64,000 bases of DNA from Lentzea xinjiangensis (GCF_900110955.1 NZ_FOFR01000005.1:310001-374000), one strand, 5' to 3'. Positions 8,437 through 18,837 are shown, counted from the stretch's first letter. Numbers and translations: made by a program. The notes: generated by a model not told the origin, from the letters alone.

Positions 8437-9078
8437 TCAGCTCGCGTGGTCGAGCAACCAGCCGCGATCGGCGGCCTTGGCGCCCGCCTGGAACCGGCTG
8501 CGCGCCCCCAGCCGGTCCATCAGCTGGGACACCGTGCGGCGCACCGTGCGCACCGAGATGTTGAGCCGGGCCGCGGCCGCTTCGTCGGTGCAGCCCGCGA
8601 ACAGCAGCGTGAGCAGCTCGCGTTCGCGGTCCGTCACCTCCTCCCCCGCGGCCGCCACCGCCGCGGTGAACGGCACCGCGGCCCGCCACACCCGCTCGAA
8701 GAGCTCGACGGTCGTGGTGACGACGCTGGCCAGCTCGAACGCGGCGACCGAGTCCCGGCGGCCGGCGGGCAGCACGGTCAGCGCGCGGTCGACGACCAGC
8801 GCGTCCAGCGGGACCTTCGGCGCCGTCCGGACGTCCGCGCCCGCCAGCGCCAGCGCGCCGAGCCTCGCCGAGACGCCGTGCGCGGTGCGGGCGCGGTCGG
8901 GCACCAGGACCCGGTAGCGCACGCCGCGGCGCAGGTTGTCGTGGTCGACCTGGCGGAACGGCACCGGCCGGCCCGCCAGCGACCTGGCGATCAGCACCTC
9001 GTCGGTGGCCGTGGCCAGCTTCGCCTCCACGCCGGCGCCGGCGGGCGGGTCCGAGCGCACCAAGGACAGCGTGTTCAC
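8437..9078 (-). CDS. LuxR-type (GerE) transcriptional regulator
   Basis: 213 residues. The C-terminal 65 residues form a GerE helix-turn-helix (EEVTDRERELLTLLFAG, ISVRTVRRTVSQLMDRL). The N-terminal part resembles the sensing region of actinobacterial HTH regulators of the TrmB/PLD-like group and has no receiver domain. The GTG start at 9078 is supported by a strong GGAGGGGG ribosome binding site. That start overlaps the stop of the upstream SARP-like gene by 4 nt (GTGA), so the two are coupled. Confidence 0.85.
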   Translation of the reverse strand: MNTLSLVRSDPPAGAGVEAKLATATDEVLIARSLAGRPVPFRQVDHDNLRRGVRYRVLVPDRARTAHGVSARLGALALAGADVRTAPKVPLDALVVDRALTVLPAGRRDSVAAFELASVVTTTVELFERVWRAAVPFTAAVAAAGEEVTDRERELLTLLFAGCTDEAAAARLNISVRTVRRTVSQLMDRLGARSRFQAGAKAADRGWLLDHAS

Positions 9079-9428
9079 AGTGATCCCCCTCCAATGGGCG
9101 AGGTGGCGGCGACCGCGCGCCGTCCGCCGAGTCGGTCCGGGCGTACGCCGCGACGGGTCTCGACGCGGTTGCCGTCGCCGAAAGGTGGCAGCGCGCACAC
9201 GAGCTGGGACACGTACTTCAGGTTCGGCTCCACCGCGGGCACGGCATGTTCCGGCCACGTCGCGCTGGCGAGCTCGTCGGTGCGCATCCGGGCGTTAAGG
9301 TGCAGCAGGAGCACCCCCGGCACCGCCCCCGCCTCGCGGGTGCCGGGTTCGACGACCGCACCGGTGGAGGAGTGCGCCTCGAGTGGGCCGAGCACGTGGA
9401 AGATCATCGGTGTCACAGTGCCAACCAT
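9075..9428 (-). CDS. short SARP-like winged-helix protein
   Basis: 117 residues. MIFHVLGPLEA and the following VLLLHLNARMRTDELASATWP, then NLKYVSQLVCALP, match the N-terminal OmpR-like winged-helix domain of SARP (AfsR/DnrI) activators, including the usual Trp and the recognition-helix region. The bacterial transcriptional activator domain that follows in SARPs is absent. It ends in a low-complexity Arg/Gly tail. Either a stand-alone DNA-binding module or a truncated SARP; the preserved 4-nt overlap with the LuxR gene argues that it is translated. The start is uncertain (ATG 9428 or ATG 9407). It is divergent from the response regulator at 9452. Confidence 0.65.
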   Translation of the reverse strand: MVGTVTPMIFHVLGPLEAHSSTGAVVEPGTREAGAVPGVLLLHLNARMRTDELASATWPEHAVPAVEPNLKYVSQLVCALPPFGDGNRVETRRGVRPDRLGGRRAVAATSPIGGGSL

Positions 9429-9451
9429 CTCCGTGACCACATGAGGATTTG

Positions 9452-10144
9452 ATGACACGACCGGTGGGAGGGGTTCTTCCGCGCGTGCTGCTCGTCGAGG
9501 ACTACGAGGACACGCGCGTCGCGCTCGTGGTCGAGCTCGAGGCCGCCGGCTTCGACGTCGACGACGCGGAGGACATCGCGGGTGCCGACAGGGCGTTGCG
9601 CGCCAACGACTACGACTGCGTCGTCTTCGACCGGCTGCTGCCCGACGGCGACTCGATCACGTACGTGCACCGCCGGCGCCGGGAGGGCTGGGCCACGCCC
9701 GTGCTGTTCCTGACCCAGCTGGACAGCGTCACCGACCGGGTCGCCGGGTTCGACCACGGCGGCGACGACTACGTGGTCAAGCCGTGCGACATGGCCGTGG
9801 TGACCGCGCGCGTGCGGGCGATGTGCCGCCGGGCGGGGCGCGCCCGGCCGTCGGTGCTGCGCCACGCGGACCTCGAGGTCGACTGCGCGCGCCGCGAGGC
9901 GCGGCGGGGCGGGACGCTGCTCACCCTCAGCCACAAGGAGTTCGCCGTGCTCGAGCACCTGATCTCGCGCGCGGGCACGACCGTGACCAGGTCGGCGCTG
10001 ATCGAGCACTGCTGGGACGCCAGCACGGACCCGATGTCCAACGTGGTGGACAAGGTCGTGCAGCGGCTGCGGCTCAAGCTGCTCGAACCCGACCTCATCC
10101 ACACCGTGCGCGGGGTGGGCTTCCGGCTGGAGGCCCAGTGGTGA
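9452..10144 (+). CDS. OmpR-type response regulator
   Basis: 230 residues. Receiver with acidic residues in LLVEDYEDTR, phospho-acceptor Asp in YDCVVFDRLLP, and Lys in VVKPC. The winged-helix output ends in IHTVRGVGFRLEA. The ATG at 9452 has a GAGG site 5 nt upstream. It is a close relative of the regulator at 7773-8417 (shared NDYDCVVFDR and GW..VLFLT blocks), which suggests a local duplication. Its last codons overlap the kinase start by 4 nt (GTGA), making a classical two-component pair. Confidence 0.92.
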   Translation: MTRPVGGVLPRVLLVEDYEDTRVALVVELEAAGFDVDDAEDIAGADRALRANDYDCVVFDRLLPDGDSITYVHRRRREGWATPVLFLTQLDSVTDRVAGFDHGGDDYVVKPCDMAVVTARVRAMCRRAGRARPSVLRHADLEVDCARREARRGGTLLTLSHKEFAVLEHLISRAGTTVTRSALIEHCWDASTDPMSNVVDKVVQRLRLKLLEPDLIHTVRGVGFRLEAQW

Positions 10145-11394
10145 TCACCGGGGCCGCGGCGCGGCTGCGCGGCCTGAGGTGGGTGCTCACCGGGCTCTTC
10201 ACGGCGCTGAACGCCGCGGGGGTGCTGCTGGTCGCGTGGTTGATGCTCGACCTCGACGCGCAGAAGGGCGAGCAGACCCTCGACGCCGACCTGCACCGGG
10301 TGCCGCCGCTGGTGGCGCGGCAGCTCGAGTTCACCGGCGGCAGGCTCGACACGAGCGGCCTCTTCGGCGACTCGATCACGGTCGAGTGCCCGCAGTTCGC
10401 GGTGCTCCCCGCCGGCGACGGCCGGTTCGAGCCCTACCTGAGCGGCGCGTCCTGCGTGGACGTCGACCTGGCCGTGCTGAGCGGGCTCGCGGCTGACGCG
10501 GTGCGGACGCGGGTGCCGCAGAGCGGTTACGTGCGCGCGGTGGACGGCAAGCTCGTGCGGATCTACGCCCATCCGTTCACCAGCGCGGACGGGCCGTACG
10601 TCGGTGCCGTCGTCGCGCACGCCGACGCGCAGCAGGAGAAGGACCGCCGCGACCGGCGCGTGCTGTTCGTGGCGCTGGGCTGCGTGGTCCTCGTCGGCGC
10701 GCTCGGCGGCACCGGCCACGTCCTCTCCGGCCTCGCGATCAGACCCGCGGCGAACGCGCTCGACCAGCACGAGGAGATGCTCAACGGCATCGCGCACGAC
10801 CTGAGGAGGCCGGTCACCGGGCTGCGGGCGCTCGCGGACACGGCGATGCGCAACCCCGCCAGCATGGACAAGGTGCTGCCGCGCATCGTGCGGCTGTCCA
10901 AGTGGATGGGCGGGATCGTGGGCACGCAGCTCATGCACGCCAAGTTCGAGGCCGGCGTGCAGCAGCTCGAGCTCCAGCCGGTGCAGCTCGACCAGCTCGT
11001 CTCCGCCGTCGTCGAGGACGTTCCCGCCCAGGGCGCGCGCATCACCTTCACGGCCGTGCCGACCACGGTGGACGCCGACCCGGTCATGATCGGGCGCGCC
11101 GTCGAGAACCTGATCGGCAACGCCCTCCAGCACGGCCACCTGCCCGGCGCCGCCCCGGTCGTGCACGTGGGCGTCGGCGACGGCCGGGTCGTGGTCGCCG
11201 ACGAGGGACCGGGCCTCGACCCGGCGGCCGCGCAGCGGGCGCTCCAGCGGTTCACCAGCAGCGGCGGGTCGACGGGACTGGGCCTGTACCTCGTCCAGCG
11301 GATCGTGCACGCGCACGGCGGCACGCTCGGGATCTACCGCTCCGAGACCGGTGGGGCCGTTTTCGAGATCGCGCTGCCCTCCGGACGGAACTGA
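10141..11394 (+). CDS. membrane sensor histidine kinase
   Basis: 417 residues. Transmembrane segments at about residues 15-35 and 179-200 enclose an extracytoplasmic sensor of about 140 residues with two cysteines (VECPQF, GASCVDV) that could form a disulfide. The phospho-acceptor box is GIAHDLRRPVTG (His about 219). The ATPase domain has the N box ENLIGNALQHG, the G1 motif DEGPGLD and the G2 motif GSTGLGLYL. It should phosphorylate the regulator encoded immediately upstream. The FN3-domain secreted protein follows after 50 bp. Confidence 0.92.
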   Translation: MITGAAARLRGLRWVLTGLFTALNAAGVLLVAWLMLDLDAQKGEQTLDADLHRVPPLVARQLEFTGGRLDTSGLFGDSITVECPQFAVLPAGDGRFEPYLSGASCVDVDLAVLSGLAADAVRTRVPQSGYVRAVDGKLVRIYAHPFTSADGPYVGAVVAHADAQQEKDRRDRRVLFVALGCVVLVGALGGTGHVLSGLAIRPAANALDQHEEMLNGIAHDLRRPVTGLRALADTAMRNPASMDKVLPRIVRLSKWMGGIVGTQLMHAKFEAGVQQLELQPVQLDQLVSAVVEDVPAQGARITFTAVPTTVDADPVMIGRAVENLIGNALQHGHLPGAAPVVHVGVGDGRVVVADEGPGLDPAAAQRALQRFTSSGGSTGLGLYLVQRIVHAHGGTLGIYRSETGGAVFEIALPSGRN

Positions 11395-11444
11395 ATGTAC
11401 CGATCCCGAATGTTTCGTGTACCGACCTCGTTACCCTGAGTGCC

Positions 11445-13312
11445 GTGAGCGAGCGCAAGCACTCCCGCTGGCCGCTGGTCGGCCTGGTCGTCGCCGTCGT
11501 CGCCGTCGTGACGCTGGCGCTGACGGGCGCCGCGAAACACGTGCCCGGCCTCGAGTTCATCCCGTCGGGGCACTGGGTCGCGAACTCCGACCTCGGCCTG
11601 GTGGTCCGCGTGGACGGCGCGACCAAGAAGCCCGACACGCAGGTGTCGATCCCCGGCCTCACCCCCGGCAGCCAGGTGGTGCAGGACGAGAGCCGCGGCT
11701 ACGTCGTCGGCGAGGACGACGTGACGATCTTCGGCAAGTCGACGCTGTCCGTGGAGGCGACGGTGCCCACGCCCGTCAAGGGTGAGCGGCCGGTGCCGGT
11801 GCAGACCGCGGGCGGGGCCTACCTGGTCTTCCGGCAGAGCGGCAAGATCGCGCGGCTCGGCCTGGAGGCCCCCCAGGTCTTCTCGGCGGACGGGCCGGTG
11901 GGACCGCCCGTGGCCACCAGCGACGGCACGGTGTGGGTGCACCGCACGGACTCCGGGGCGATCTGCAAGGCGGAGCGCGGCGCCACCAGCCTCTCCTGCC
12001 CCGCCACGGCGCCCGCCGGGCACTCCGGCGCTCTCACCGTGAGCGGCGACCGGGTCGTGTTCGTGGACACCACCGCGGACACCATGAGCGTGGTGGAGCA
12101 GAACGGGTTCGGTCCCCCGGCGAAGCTCGGGGTCGACGCGCCGGCGAACGCGCGCATCGCCCCCGCGGACGCCGCCGGCAAGGTGGTCGTGCTCGACCCG
12201 TCCGGGAACCGCATGCACCTCGTGGAGGCGCGGGTCGACGAGAAGGGCGCGCTCGCCGAGCAGCGGCCTCCCGCGCGGACCGTGCCGCTCCCGGCCGGTG
12301 ACTACGACGGCCCGTCGGTCAGCGGTGAGTCCGTCGTGCTGCTCGACCACAAGAGCAGCTCGGTGCGCACCTACGACAACCAGGGCCGCCAGAAGCACTC
12401 CACGCCGATCCCGCCGGAGAAGGGCAAGCCCGAGCTGGTCCGCGGCGAGGACGCGCGCGTGTACGTCGACGGTGCCGAGGGCAAGCACGTCGTGGTCGTG
12501 GACAAGGACGGTTCGGTGCAGCCGGTGCCCGTCGTCGGCGCGAAGCCGGACGAGCCCAGGCAGCCCGTGCCGCCGCCCGTCGCGCCCACCTCGGACCAGC
12601 CGGCGACCAGGCCCCCGGAGACGCCGGTGGCGCCTCCGAACACCGTCCGGCCCGTGCCGCCGCCCGCGCGCACCAACCAGGCCCAGCCACCACCACGGAC
12701 ACCGGTGCCGCCGCCGGCGCAGACACCGCCGCCGATCCCGGTGACGCCGCCCGGCATGCCGCAGAACCTCGCCATCGCGATCACGACGCAGCAGGTGGAC
12801 GCGACCGTGACGTGGGCAGCCGCGCCCGCCAACGGCGCGCCGGTGACCGCCTACCACATCTCCTGGCAGAGCCAGGGCGGGCGTTCCGGCGCGACGACGG
12901 TGGGCGGCACGGTGTTCTCCCACGTCATCAAGGGCATCTGGCAGGGCACCGACCACCCGTTCACCGTCACCGTGGTCGCGCAGAACAGCGCGGGCCGGGG
13001 AACGCCCGCGACGGCGAGCCACGCCCCGCCCCAGCGCGTCAAGAAGATCAACCTCACCAAGGGCCCGCTGGCGCCGGAGTGCGACCGGTCCGACTGCTAC
13101 TGGATGCACATCGTCATGACCGGTTTCGCGCCGAACACCAGGTACACCGTGACGCCGCACTCGACGTCCCCCACGTACGAGAACGGAGGCCACGGCATCA
13201 CCACCGACGAACAGGGTTACGCCGAGTTCAACGCCTTCTACTACAACGTCGCCGGTGACACGGTGTGGGTCACGACCGGCGGCGTCGAATCGAACCGCCT
13301 GGAATGGACGGA

Positions 13313-13316
<4 letters not shown>
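11445..13316 (+). CDS. membrane-anchored extracytoplasmic protein with a C-terminal fibronectin type III domain
   Basis: 623 residues. A single N-terminal transmembrane helix (about residues 10-28) leads to about 350 residues with repeated short beta-rich blocks reading like a propeller (recurring GDRVVFVD, GKVVVLDPSG, GESVVLLD). A proline-rich linker (about residues 365-440) follows, then an FN3 domain (residues about 443-530). The C-terminal domain has a close CDRSDCYW cysteine pair. It overlaps the MoxR ATPase gene by 4 nt, so it belongs to the same operon as DUF58 and the transglutaminase-like protein. A TACCCT box 8 bp before the GTG would fit leaderless transcription. The role is unknown; I infer a cell-surface function. 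Confidence 0.75.
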
Positions 13317-14272
<956 letters not shown>

Positions 14273-14274
14273 TC

Positions 14275-15396
14275 ATGCGGCTGACCGTGCGGGGCACCGC
14301 CGTGCTGGTGGTGTCGCTGGGGCTGGGCGCGGCCGGGTTCTGGGGGCGCTACCCGTTGTTCCTGCTGCTGGCGCTGGCCGGGCTGGTGGCCGTGGTGGCC
14401 GCGGTGCTCGTGACGTTCCGGCGGGTGGACGTCGAGGTGACGCGGGACGTGTACCCCGACCGCGTCGAGCGGGGTGCGCAGGCGCTCGGGAAGCTGAAGG
14501 TGCGCAACCCCTCCACGAGGTGGCAGCGCGGGTTCCTCGCCGTGGACACCGCCGGCGGGTTCCACCGCACGGTCCAGGTGCACGGCCTGGCGCCGGGCAC
14601 GTCGCGCCCGTACGACTACCAGCTCCCGACGCCGGTGCGGGGCAGGATGCCGGTCGGCCCGCTGACGTTGTCGCGCACCGACCCGTTCGGCCTGGCGCGC
14701 AACAGCGTGACCGTCGGCGCCACGGTGACGCTGTGGGTGCACCCGCGTTCGCACCCCGCGCTGGCGCGGACGGGCGGCTTTCCCCGCCACCACCACGAGG
14801 GCCGGTCGAACGAGCGCCTGCGCGGGTCGCTCGACCTCCGCGAGCTGCGCGAGTACCAGCCGGGTGACGAGGTGCGCGACATCCACTGGAAGGCGACCGC
14901 GCGCACCGGCCGCTTGATGGTCAAGGAGTCCGCGGACCCCGACCAGCCCCGGCTGACCGTCGTGCTCGACACCCGTGCGTCCGCGCTGCCGCCGTTCGCC
15001 TTCGAGGAGGCCGTGGACGCCGCCGCCTCGCTGCTGCGCTCCGCCGCGCTCGCCGGGCACCACGCGCGGCTGCTGACGTCGTGCGGCACGGACGTCGCCA
15101 CGGCGGGCGGGCCGCTCGCGGCGCGGCAACTGCTCGACCAGCTCTGCCTGCTGCGGCAGAGCACCGAGACCGGGACGCTGTTGTCGGCGGTCCGGCACCA
15201 GGGCGGTTTCCTCGCCGTGGTGACGTCGGGAACCGCCGACGTGGCGGAGCTGTCCGGGTTGCGCTCCCGGTATTCGTCGATCTTCCTGCTCGCGCTGACG
15301 CAGGACGGGAACGCCACCCACGTGCCGGGTGCGCGGGTGCTGGCCGCCGCGGACGCCGCTGGAGTGGTGGGGCTGTGGAACGAGGTGCGGACGTGA
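14275..15396 (+). CDS. DUF58 domain membrane protein
   Basis: 373 residues. Two hydrophobic segments at about residues 8-45 anchor it. The DUF58 core is recognised by RTDPFGLARN, LRGSLDLRELREYQPGD, VRDIHWKATART and LMVKESADPD, the last three being the family signature. It lies between MoxR and a TgpA-like protein, the usual trio. The stop overlaps the next GTG by 4 nt. The role is unknown; the family is thought to present a vWA-like fold acted on by MoxR. Confidence 0.92.
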   Translation: MRLTVRGTAVLVVSLGLGAAGFWGRYPLFLLLALAGLVAVVAAVLVTFRRVDVEVTRDVYPDRVERGAQALGKLKVRNPSTRWQRGFLAVDTAGGFHRTVQVHGLAPGTSRPYDYQLPTPVRGRMPVGPLTLSRTDPFGLARNSVTVGATVTLWVHPRSHPALARTGGFPRHHHEGRSNERLRGSLDLRELREYQPGDEVRDIHWKATARTGRLMVKESADPDQPRLTVVLDTRASALPPFAFEEAVDAAASLLRSAALAGHHARLLTSCGTDVATAGGPLAARQLLDQLCLLRQSTETGTLLSAVRHQGGFLAVVTSGTADVAELSGLRSRYSSIFLLALTQDGNATHVPGARVLAAADAAGVVGLWNEVRT

Positions 15397-17471
15397 CGAA
15401 GCGGTTGCCCGTGGCGCTGGTCGTCCTCGCCGCCGCCGTGGCCGGCTTGTGCTTCACGCCGGTTTTCGGTGCCGGCGCACTGCTCCCGGTCATCCTCGTG
15501 GTCGCGGTGGTGACCGGGGGTGCCGCGCTGCTGGCCGAGCCGATCGTCGCGTGGCGCCCCCTCGTCGTCACGCTCGCCGGGCTGCTGGCCGTCGTGGAGG
15601 TGCTGCTGTTCCCGACGACGCTCGCCGGGCTGCCCACCGGCACGACGTTCGCGGTGCTGGCCGAGGGCGTCACCGACTCCTGGCAGCTCACCCTGCAGTC
15701 GACCTGGCCCGTCCGGCCCGACCCGCGGCTCGTGCTGTTCGTGCCGCTGCTCGTGCTGGCGGCGTGCGCGTTCGGGCTGGAAGTCCTGCTACGGCTGAAG
15801 AAACCGGTGCTCGCGCTGGCGCCCAGCTTCGCCGTCGTCGTGCTGAGCCAGGTGTTCGGCGCGGTCACCGGGCTCGCCGCCGTGGTGGCCGCCCTCTCCT
15901 ACCTCGTCGTCGCCGCCGGGCTGTTCGCACTGAGCCGTCCGTCGGACGAACACCAGTCCGCCCGGGCGTTCCTGCCCGTCCCGCTGGTCGTGATCGCGGT
16001 CGTGGTGGTGGCCGGCCTGCTCCTGCCGATGCCCGGTCCCCCCTACTCCCTCAAGCAGGACCACCTCGTGCCGGTGTCGGCCAGGACGACCAGCCCGCTC
16101 GACGACATCGCCCACCGGCGCGCGCAGCCGGACACGCCGGTGTTCAGCGTGCGATCGGCGTGCGACGAGTGCGTGCCCGACCGGTGGCCGGTCGTCGTGC
16201 TCGACACCTACGACGGTGTCGCGTGGGCCGCGGACAGCCGGTACCGCAGGCTCGGCAGCGAGCTCCCGCCACCCGGCCTCGACGTCCCGGTGGCGCGCAG
16301 GGACGCGGTGATCAGCCTGCGGGAGGCGAGCACCCGGTGGCTGCCGAGCCAGCCGTGGCCCGCCGCCGTGAGCGGAGCCGAGCCGCTGGTGGAGGAGACC
16401 GAGGGCAGCCTGCTCGCCCCGAGTCCACTGGGGACGGACACGGCCTACGGGCTGAGCTGGTGGGAGCCGGAGGTCGGCGGCTCGCTCGACGGGTTCGCGA
16501 TCGACCCCGCGCTCGGTGGCCGCGACGGCGTGGGCACACCACCGCCGGGCGTCGCCGAGCTCGCCACCGGAGCGGTCAAGGGGGTCCGGTCGAGCTTCAC
16601 CTCGGCGTTGCAGCTCGAACGGTTCCTGCGGGAGAACTACCGGCGGGTGGACGGGCCGGGCGGGCAGAGCTGGCCGCAGCTCCGGCGGTTCCTGATCGAC
16701 ACCAAGGAAGGCACGAGCGAGCAGTTCGCCTCCGCGTACGTGGTGCTGGCCAGGATGCTCGGCATCCCGGCCCGCCTCGTCGTCGGTTACCGCACCCCGG
16801 AACGGAAGTCCGGCGACGAGTACGTCGTCCACAACGACGACGCGCTGGCGTGGCCCGAGGTCGCGGTCGCCGGTGTCGGCTGGGTGCCGCTGGACCCGGC
16901 CGGCGCGGCGACGCGCGGCACGGGCAAGGACGGCGGCCTGACCGCGGCGACGCAGAACGCGCGGGAGAGGCTGCCGGCCGACCCACAGGACCCGCCGGTG
17001 GAACCGGGGCCGTCGGCGCAGGGCGAGCAGGACGAGCGGGACACGCCGTTCCCCTACGCGGCGGTGCTGGGTCCGGTGGCCGCACTGCTGCTCGCGTGGC
17101 TCGCCGGGGTGCCGGTGGCCAAGTGGGTCAGGGCGCGCGGGCGGCGGCGCAAACCGGGCAGCGCCGCCGTGCACGGCGCCTGGCTGGAGGCACGCGACCG
17201 GCTGCGCGAGCACCGGGTACCGCTCACGGCGGGCATGACCCCGCTGGAGACGGCACACGTCGCGGCGGGGGCGGGCCTGCCCGGTGCCGCCGCCGGGCTG
17301 CGCACGCTCGCGGCCGCGGTGGACCACGCCATGTGGTCGGGGACCGCACCGGGTCCGCAGGTTCGCGACGACGCCTGGGCCGCGGTGCGCGCGGTGCGGC
17401 GCGGGCTGCGTGCCCGTGGTCCGGCGGCACGGCTGCGCGCCGCGGTCGATCCGCGCACGCTGAGGTCGTGA
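15393..17471 (+). CDS. TgpA-like membrane protein with a degenerate transglutaminase domain
   Basis: 692 residues. About six transmembrane helices in the first 220 residues (DUF3488/TgpA region), an extracytoplasmic domain, a further helix near residue 555, and a cytoplasmic C-terminal DUF4129-like tail. The transglutaminase-like core is clear (EQFASAYVVLARMLGIPAR, then AWPEVAV and GWVPLDPA). However, the position of the catalytic Cys is Ser (S442, in GTSEQFA) and the catalytic His position, normally in AHAW, is Leu (L485, in ALAWPEV). Only the Asp (D501) remains. Hence the protein should not be an active cysteine transglutaminase/protease; a structural or peptide-binding role is inferred. 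It is the last gene of the MoxR operon. Confidence 0.85.
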   Translation: MTKRLPVALVVLAAAVAGLCFTPVFGAGALLPVILVVAVVTGGAALLAEPIVAWRPLVVTLAGLLAVVEVLLFPTTLAGLPTGTTFAVLAEGVTDSWQLTLQSTWPVRPDPRLVLFVPLLVLAACAFGLEVLLRLKKPVLALAPSFAVVVLSQVFGAVTGLAAVVAALSYLVVAAGLFALSRPSDEHQSARAFLPVPLVVIAVVVVAGLLLPMPGPPYSLKQDHLVPVSARTTSPLDDIAHRRAQPDTPVFSVRSACDECVPDRWPVVVLDTYDGVAWAADSRYRRLGSELPPPGLDVPVARRDAVISLREASTRWLPSQPWPAAVSGAEPLVEETEGSLLAPSPLGTDTAYGLSWWEPEVGGSLDGFAIDPALGGRDGVGTPPPGVAELATGAVKGVRSSFTSALQLERFLRENYRRVDGPGGQSWPQLRRFLIDTKEGTSEQFASAYVVLARMLGIPARLVVGYRTPERKSGDEYVVHNDDALAWPEVAVAGVGWVPLDPAGAATRGTGKDGGLTAATQNARERLPADPQDPPVEPGPSAQGEQDERDTPFPYAAVLGPVAALLLAWLAGVPVAKWVRARGRRRKPGSAAVHGAWLEARDRLREHRVPLTAGMTPLETAHVAAGAGLPGAAAGLRTLAAAVDHAMWSGTAPGPQVRDDAWAAVRAVRRGLRARGPAARLRAAVDPRTLRS

Positions 17472-17541
17472 GCACCCACGTCCCGGATGCCGACGTCCTG
17501 CACGCCTGAGCCGTGACCACCGGAGCGCGGCCGTCTGGGCG

Positions 17542-18837
17542 TCAGAGCTTGCAGTTGGCGCCGCGCAGACCCTTCGGCTTGCTCTCGTAGACGCGCAGGC
17601 CGTCGGTTCCCTGCACCAGGAAGCAGTACTTGCGGCTCGGGTCGACCTCGACCTTGAGCGAGCGGTTCCGCTGGGCGTACTTCGGCTGGGGCTTCTCGCC
17701 CTCCGCCGCGACCATGACGAAGAACTCGAGCTGTTCCTCGGTCTCCCACCGCAGGTCGACGTGGTCGACGTTGTCGACGGGGTCGGCGAGCTGGAGCAGG
17801 ACCGCCTTCTCCGGGGTCGGCGGCGCCTGGATGGGCGCGTCGCCGCGCACCGCGGGATCGGTGCGCATCAGGAACACCCCCAGCGCCACCACGACGAGCA
17901 ACCCGGCCGCACCACCGATCACCGGCAACGCGGGGTGCTTCCTGGTGGTGGTGCCGGGTGCGGACACGAACACGGGCGCTCCGCGCGGCACCAGCGGACG
18001 GGGTGGCGCGCCGGAGGAGCCGGCGGCCGGCGTGCCGGGCGCCGACAGCCGGTCGAGCCACGTCGCGACGTCGCGCATGCTGCCGGGGCGGATCGCCGGG
18101 TCCTTCGCGAGCAGCGCTCTCACCAGTTCGGCGAGCTCGTCGGGCAGGCCGGGGCGGTCGAGGCGGGGCACGGCCGAGCCGAGGACTCGGAGCTTGCGGT
18201 CGTCCGGGTGCTCGCCGAGCCGCGCGGGATGCGGTGACAGCCCGGACAGCGCCAGGTACAGCACGGCGCCCAGGCCGTAGAGGTCGGAGCGTTCGTCGGC
18301 GGTGCCGTGCTCCAGGGTCTCCGGTGCGAGGAAGTCGACGCCGGCACCGCCCTCGTGCGGGAACGCCCGGCGCAGCGTGACGCCGAAGTCCGCGAGCACG
18401 GGCTCTCCCGAGGGCCGGTACAGCACGTTGCCCGGCGTGACGCCGCCGTGGACGATGCCCGCCTCGTGCGCGGCCGCGAGCGCCAGTGCCAGCGTCCGGC
18501 CCAGGGCGACGGCCTCCGCGATCGGCAGCGGGCCTTCCTGCTCCACCACGCCGGTCAGCGACTGCGTGCACAGCTCCATGCGCACCGCGCTGCGGTCGCC
18601 GAGGTCCTCCAACGCGTCCGCTACCAGCACCGACGCCTGGGCCCGCAGCGGCGCGAGGCGGGCGAGCTCGCGTTCGACCTCGGTGCGGGTGCGGCGGGGC
18701 AGCTTCGCGCGGAACACCTTGAGAGCGACGGCTTCTCCCGTGCCGGTGCGGACACCGGCGTAGACCGTCGCCCGCGGCCCGGTGCCGAGCGGCGTCAAGT
18801 CCCCGAACCCGTGATCAGTTGCCATCGCGGGCTTCAT
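17542..18837 (-). CDS. membrane Ser/Thr kinase-like protein lacking the HRD aspartate
   Basis: 431 residues. A bacterial Hanks-type kinase fold at residues 14-270: glycine loop LGTGPRATVYAG, Lys40 in VALKVF, DFG at residues 150-152, and an APE-like LAPETLEHG. The catalytic loop reads HGGVTPGN (H130-N137), so Gly132 replaces the catalytic Asp of HRDXKPXN. A proline-rich linker, one transmembrane helix (about 305-327) and an extracytoplasmic domain with two Cys (KYCFLVQG, GANCKL) follow. Start at ATG 18837 (GGGGAGG 11 nt upstream); ATG 18825 is the alternative. It is divergent from the Hsp70 operon, suggesting a shared function. Probably a pseudokinase or a very weak kinase. Confidence 0.85.
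   Translation of the reverse strand: MKPAMATDHGFGDLTPLGTGPRATVYAGVRTGTGEAVALKVFRAKLPRRTRTEVERELARLAPLRAQASVLVADALEDLGDRSAVRMELCTQSLTGVVEQEGPLPIAEAVALGRTLALALAAAHEAGIVHGGVTPGNVLYRPSGEPVLADFGVTLRRAFPHEGGAGVDFLAPETLEHGTADERSDLYGLGAVLYLALSGLSPHPARLGEHPDDRKLRVLGSAVPRLDRPGLPDELAELVRALLAKDPAIRPGSMRDVATWLDRLSAPGTPAAGSSGAPPRPLVPRGAPVFVSAPGTTTRKHPALPVIGGAAGLLVVVALGVFLMRTDPAVRGDAPIQAPPTPEKAVLLQLADPVDNVDHVDLRWETEEQLEFFVMVAAEGEKPQPKYAQRNRSLKVEVDPSRKYCFLVQGTDGLRVYESKPKGLRGANCKL

Noticed and set aside
17542..18837. Kinase considered as a normal PknB-type enzyme
   Set aside because: The HRD Asp is Gly and no PASTA repeats are present in the extracytoplasmic part.
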